Shown here in pieces: positions 59,974 to 64,000 of a stretch of 64,000 nt of DNA (position 1 is the first letter of the stretch; every line of letters starts with the position of its first letter). Source of the DNA: Emmonsiellopsis sp. PD_33 (taxonomy: Eukaryota > Ascomycota > Eurotiomycetes > Onygenales > Ajellomycetaceae); contig JANTQF010000041.1 of the NCBI GenBank assembly GCA_032988165.1, positions 114,942 through 178,941 on the forward strand, written 5' to 3'. A program made the translations under genes and the position numbers. The notes beneath the pieces are model-generated. The model worked only from the letters and a program-made list of their open reading frames with translations. It was not told where the DNA came from and did not search any database.

Positions 59974-60865
59974 ATGACATCGAGATTGGTTCCTTCGCGG
60001 CCGGAGGATGTGATGGTTATCAGAAAGGTCCACAGCGACATCCTCACCCTAAGTGTCCCTTTCTATCGCTTTGGGGTACTACGGATTGGTGGCCGGTGCA
60101 CTGTTGGTAAGAACAAGTTCAATATGAGTCTGATTATAGAATAGTGTAGAGTGGTTACTAATGAGCGTAACCATAGTCCGTCTACAAAGTGGTTCTCTGC
60201 TTGCTTTCTCGCCCGTGGCCCTCACACCCGATGCCCAGCAAGCAATCAATGACCTAGGTGGAGACGTCAAATACATCGTCGCGCCAGATCTCGAACATCA
60301 TATCTTTGTGTCCGCATGGAAACAAGCATATCCGAATGCCCGGGTTCTTGCGCCAGAAGGCCTAAGGGAGAAGCGGGAATCAAACCCAGAAACCAAGGGC
60401 GTTAAACTCGACCATATATTCACAGCAGCGAACAAACACGATCTCACAATCTCAGACGAGTTCCACGCCGATTTCGACGTTGAATATGTTCACTCGCACC
60501 CCAGTCACGAGATTGTCCTGCGGCACAAGCCGACCAAAACACTCATCGAGGCGGATTTGATTTTCAATCTCCCTGCTACCGAGCAGTTCTCCAGGAGCGG
60601 AGAGCCAGCAACAAAGGGCATTCTGACGAAGGTTTTCAACTGCGTCCAGTCAACCAAGGACCCTGCGACCTGGCAGAAACGATTCATCTGGTACTTGTTT
60701 TCCGGAAAGGATCGGGTGGGCTTTGGACAGTCATCAGCTACTATTGACAGTTGGGATTTTGATCGGATAATCCCGTGTCATGGAGATGTTATTGAGAAAG
60801 GAGGGAAGACGATATTCTCCAACCTGTTCGAGTGGAATTTGGAGTATAACAAAAAGGGAACGTGA
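59974..60865 (+). CDS. DUF4336-type protein (metallo-beta-lactamase-like fold)
   Basis: Two exons, 59974-60106 and 60177-60865 (273 residues from the chosen ATG). The N-terminus MTSRLVPSRPEDVMVIR and the junction GGRCTVVRLQSGS are typical of this ascomycete family. Histidine motifs DLEHHIF, HSHPSHE and IPCHGD resemble metal ligands of the metallo-beta-lactamase fold. Substrate unknown. The ATG at 59,974 sits in a good context (AGCACCATGA) where family conservation begins. An in-frame ATG at 59,665 would add 103 residues ending RRAISKPLSSKSAFFLS, which could direct the protein to mitochondria; I cannot decide between them. Confidence 0.82.
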
Positions 60866-62304
60866 GAAGCCCGTCCATTTTCCGGCGTTGAAAATGAAAC
60901 AAGGTTGAGCTCAGATGATGTGGTCATTTTGTATACTACTAATTAATGAAACTACCGGTGTCGCCCGAGATGTTGAAGTTTCAAAATACGGCGCGTGTTT
61001 TCTCTGTTCTGATAGCATTACTGTATTAGTTCTTAATACCCGAAATTATAACTACCAATCTCCCATGAAATATCGAAATATCCCTCCAATAATGAAGCAT
61101 CGCTTGTGTATAAAATTGTTGATCCAGACATACGTCATTGTCCTAATCCACCTGGTCAGCCACCTCGCGGTCATGTGAACGGCATCGGAACTTCAACCTC
61201 GAAACATCCAACCACACCGACAAGTTACAACTTTCTAGTCCGACGATGTACCTGGGATCTGCCAACTATATTGGGCATACTATAAGCCTCTGCCAACAAA
61301 ATACCAGCTGCCTTGAGGGGTTCACACACCACTTTGCAGGCCAATGCAGACAACAGCATGCATCTAGGAAGACCTGGAAGCTGCCGGCTGGGGAACTGGA
61401 AGCCTTAATTTTCAGTCCAGCATACAGACTTCGCCACAGCGGAGGATCTCACAAGATGTTTGGCCGCTGGAATTGCCCAGAATTGACCTGCACGGTTCCC
61501 CACCGCTGATTTGCTTGATGATTTCCGACGGGGCTGGCATTTCCGCAGAAGATACTGAGCCGATGGCATCTGGACTCAAAAACATTCCTTTCCTATTATT
61601 TGCAGCAAATAACAGGTTATATCGGCGTATTACCCGCCTGTATCTGACAGAATCAACCTTCTGCCGTGGTGTGCTGGCAGTCGTTGCATTTCCTTGTTTA
61701 TGATGTGCTCCAGGGATGTGTCGAATGACATGACAAGCCACGACGGCGACTGCGTCATCGAGGGCATTCGTCATGATCGATCATAGCAGACTCTTTTTTT
61801 CTTTTCTTTTTATTCAAAAGTTGCTTCGAAAAGCCACACCTGGCTAGCCTGTTATTGTGGGGTAAATTCCTGCTTTGGCATCTTATTTGTTACCCTTCAG
61901 ATGGTTGACAGCCCGGCTTCGTCACACAGGCAAGGAGGATGGCGGATTGCTAAAGTTTGCCTGGATTCCTTCAAAAGGCGTGGAATTCCCACTTGGGATT
62001 CTTTTCTTCCCTTTCTTCTAACTTACTTCCATGATCTTTCTACAATATACTTGGCGGTTTTCGCGTAGCGCTTTCTACAGTTCCGCGGCATCATTCACTT
62101 AGGTTTACCACAGATACCTATCAAATCCATTCTAACGTCCTCGAATTCACGACTAAGTGCCTACCAGCTAGTCGAAACATTATCTCTCCATAGCGCAAGC
62201 AAGAATTTCTGTTCCTCGGCCTTGAAATCATCAACCGCCATCAAGCAGCTTGGTTCATCAGCTCACATTCGTCAACGAGACCGGATTTAAACAGCTTAAC
62301 TACA
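60866..62304. other. 1.4 kb intergenic, no gene recognised
   Basis: Short open frames on both strands overlap one another and show no motif. A pyrimidine tract (about 61,791-61,812) and CT-rich leader sequences before the MARVEL gene are the only visible structure. Confidence 0.45.
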
Positions 62305-63174
62305 ATGCCTATCCTCTCACGCCTCGTCTCTGTCATTCTCCGTATAGGACAGATCGGGTTCGCTGCTGTGAGTGATGCCCCAGATAGCTACAACCTACAG
62401 TTCTACACATTTTGAATTTGCCCCAGGGGTAGTCTAACTAATCAATCAATCATAGGTTGTCGCCGGCATAATCGGCCACTATCTACGTACATTCGACAAA
62501 GCTGACGCATGGCCCGAAGGCCGATGGATCTACACGGTTGTGATAGCTGGTTTATCGATGTTGTTGGGGTTGATCTGGCTCATACCATTTTCCAGTTCCT
62601 TTACCACATGGCCAAGTACGTGCCATACCCCCTGTCAACAGGACTTTATATACGTCATATTAATGTAGCTGTGCGCCCGCTGTGCTGACCAAAACTCAAC
62701 CTCCAGTTGACCTACTTTTGTCATTCGCCTGGTTCGCAGCGTTCGGCGTTCTTGTCAATGCGCTCAACAAAATGCACTGTGGGGCAATCTTTAACTGGGG
62801 TGGATTAACCCGAAATACTGTCTGCAGCCGCTGGAAGGCGGCAGAGGCCTTTAGTTTCCTCTCCGCCATTCTGTGGCTGGCCTCTACAATCGTGGTACGT
62901 TGTTCCTTTCCCTCCCTTTGGCATTCTTCAAACATCCTTTTGTCTTGATATCGAGTATTAAGTTGAGTACCTCCTTTTTAGGGCATTTGGTTTGTCTCCC
63001 GCAAACGGGATCACGCTGTTGCTGGTGACGGACCCGGACATCGGTAAGTACTGGTACCTTCAGGGGGGAAATACTCCCACTAGTTCTGCACATTGCATCT
63101 ATATGTTCACATCGTACTAATCAAACAAAACTTAACGTAGCCGCCGTTTCTGGGGTGGCCGTCACGCCGTCTAA
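62305..63174 (+). CDS. MARVEL-domain membrane protein
   Basis: Five exons: 62305-62367, 62456-62615, 62707-62894, 62982-63043, 63141-63174 (168 residues; phases agree). Four membrane segments are visible: ILRIGQIGFAAVVAGIIGHYL, WIYTVVIAGLSMLLGLIWLIPF, DLLLSFAWFAAFGVLVNAL and AFSFLSAILWLASTIVVGIW. A conserved-looking loop with CGAIFNW and a cysteine lies before the fourth. The tail is short and basic (RRRFWGGRHAV). Small fungal MARVEL proteins of this type sit in the plasma membrane or vesicles; a precise role is unknown. Four introns in 0.9 kb is dense for this window. Confidence 0.87.
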
Positions 63175-64000
63175 ACCGTCGCCATCGTCAGCCTTACATA
63201 CAATCCTCATGCCATAAATGGAATCCCAATTCAAATTAACACGACGCCCCCCATTTTCTCCCCTCCAGATTGACCGATATAATGACCATATGCCCCCTCT
63301 ACCGCCCCATCCCCCAAATTTCTATTTCCTGTCCGTTTCACAGTCTTGATACCACTTTCGAACTATCCCACTTATCCCTCTCCTTTCTGGTTTTTCGCCT
63401 CCGTTCCTACATCAATTTCTGCAGATATACCCCTAGGTTCCAACCCCGGCGCACTACTTACATAAAATTGGCCCCCCAATAGCTTCTTATGACCCTCCCT
63501 AATAATTTAATTTCTTCCATAGCTAAAGAGCTCCTACTCCCCACATGACGTGACGACTCTTCCCATGCTATTCAGACAGTTTCAAACAATTGCTCTGCGT
63601 GCTTGCTTGTTATTCCCATATCCAATGTACTTATATAGCTTTTTAGCCGTTTGAGGCCTGCAGGATTTAATTCATGATAGCAGGTACTACAAATTGCTCT
63701 TCTTGCTTCACGAAGAAAGAAAACTTTGGTGTTGCCAAGATGGGATATAGATGTCTTCTTATAACCTTCTATCTTTACAAACAATCACTAATCTATAAAT
63801 ACATGACTTTACCCCCCCCCCTCCCTTTACCACCCATTTCCTTAATTAACTTCTTCCCCTCCTCCCCCCCCCTTACCGACCTCCTACCCTCTCACCTCCT
63901 AGATCTCTCTTACTCAAACACAACCAGATTCATCACCAACAACAACATAAACACATATATAATACCTCACTCTCACTTCAACAGTTATTCTATACACAAC
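63175..64000. other. 3' flank of the MARVEL gene, CT-rich, no gene recognised
   Basis: Pyrimidine-rich sequence with C-runs (63,822-63,831 and near 63,867). The last 100 bases, CA-rich (CACCAACAACAACATAAACAC), look like a 5' leader of a gene beyond the window end, on the plus strand. No start codon follows within the window. Confidence 0.45.

Overview
The window reads as chromosomal DNA of a filamentous ascomycete. Genes carry short introns (mostly 50-120 bp) with GT-AG borders, and the single-copy genes are typical of Eurotiomycetes. The juxtaposition of a long, very AT-rich, CpG-free block with gene-rich DNA of ordinary composition resembles the isochore-like genomes of Onygenales (Blastomyces/Histoplasma/Coccidioides relatives); that placement is inference, not proof.

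Layout. Bases 1-11,936 are AT-rich and carry no intact gene; by eye I found no CpG dinucleotide in this stretch. Inside it lies a heavily mutated Ty3/Gypsy retrotransposon on the minus strand (about 9,250 to 3,063), still readable as gag, protease, reverse transcriptase, integrase and a C-terminal domain in the order expected for Gypsy. From 11,937 the composition changes abruptly. Then come: a palmitoyltransferase of the PFA5 type (minus, five exons); two small cysteine-rich proteins sharing a putative zinc-binding module (16.1 and 18.0 kb, plus); 4.4 kb without recognisable genes; a divergent succinyl-CoA ligase beta-like gene (minus); and a Red1-like C3H1 zinc-finger scaffold (minus, six exons).

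The core of the window (31-47.3 kb) is housekeeping: a class II myosin heavy chain, splicing factor ISY1, mitochondrial ribosome-assembly GTPase MTG1, the PI3-kinase VPS34, and the SMC5/6 kleisin NSE4. Several are arranged head to head and share upstream regions (Red1-like/myosin and VPS34/NSE4).

The stretch 48-56 kb is accessory in character. It holds a head-to-head pair: (i) a 1,200-residue protein that fuses a C2H2-like N-terminal region, of the kind seen in fungal NLR/STAND-type proteins, to a RhoGEF (DH) domain and a BAR domain, with a fresh 57-bp in-frame triplication between DH and BAR; and (ii) a DUF7580-like plus nucleoside-phosphorylase (PNP/UDP) protein broken by an in-frame stop and two frame changes. 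This pair is the best candidate for something undescribed: a membrane/Rho-signalling effector attached to an NLR-type sensor region, next to a decayed PNP-type immune-like gene. Beyond it are a secreted beta-helix protein, a DUF4336-type protein and a four-helix MARVEL-domain membrane protein.

Exon boundaries below were worked out by hand from splice motifs, reading-frame continuity and family conservation. No search or alignment was run.
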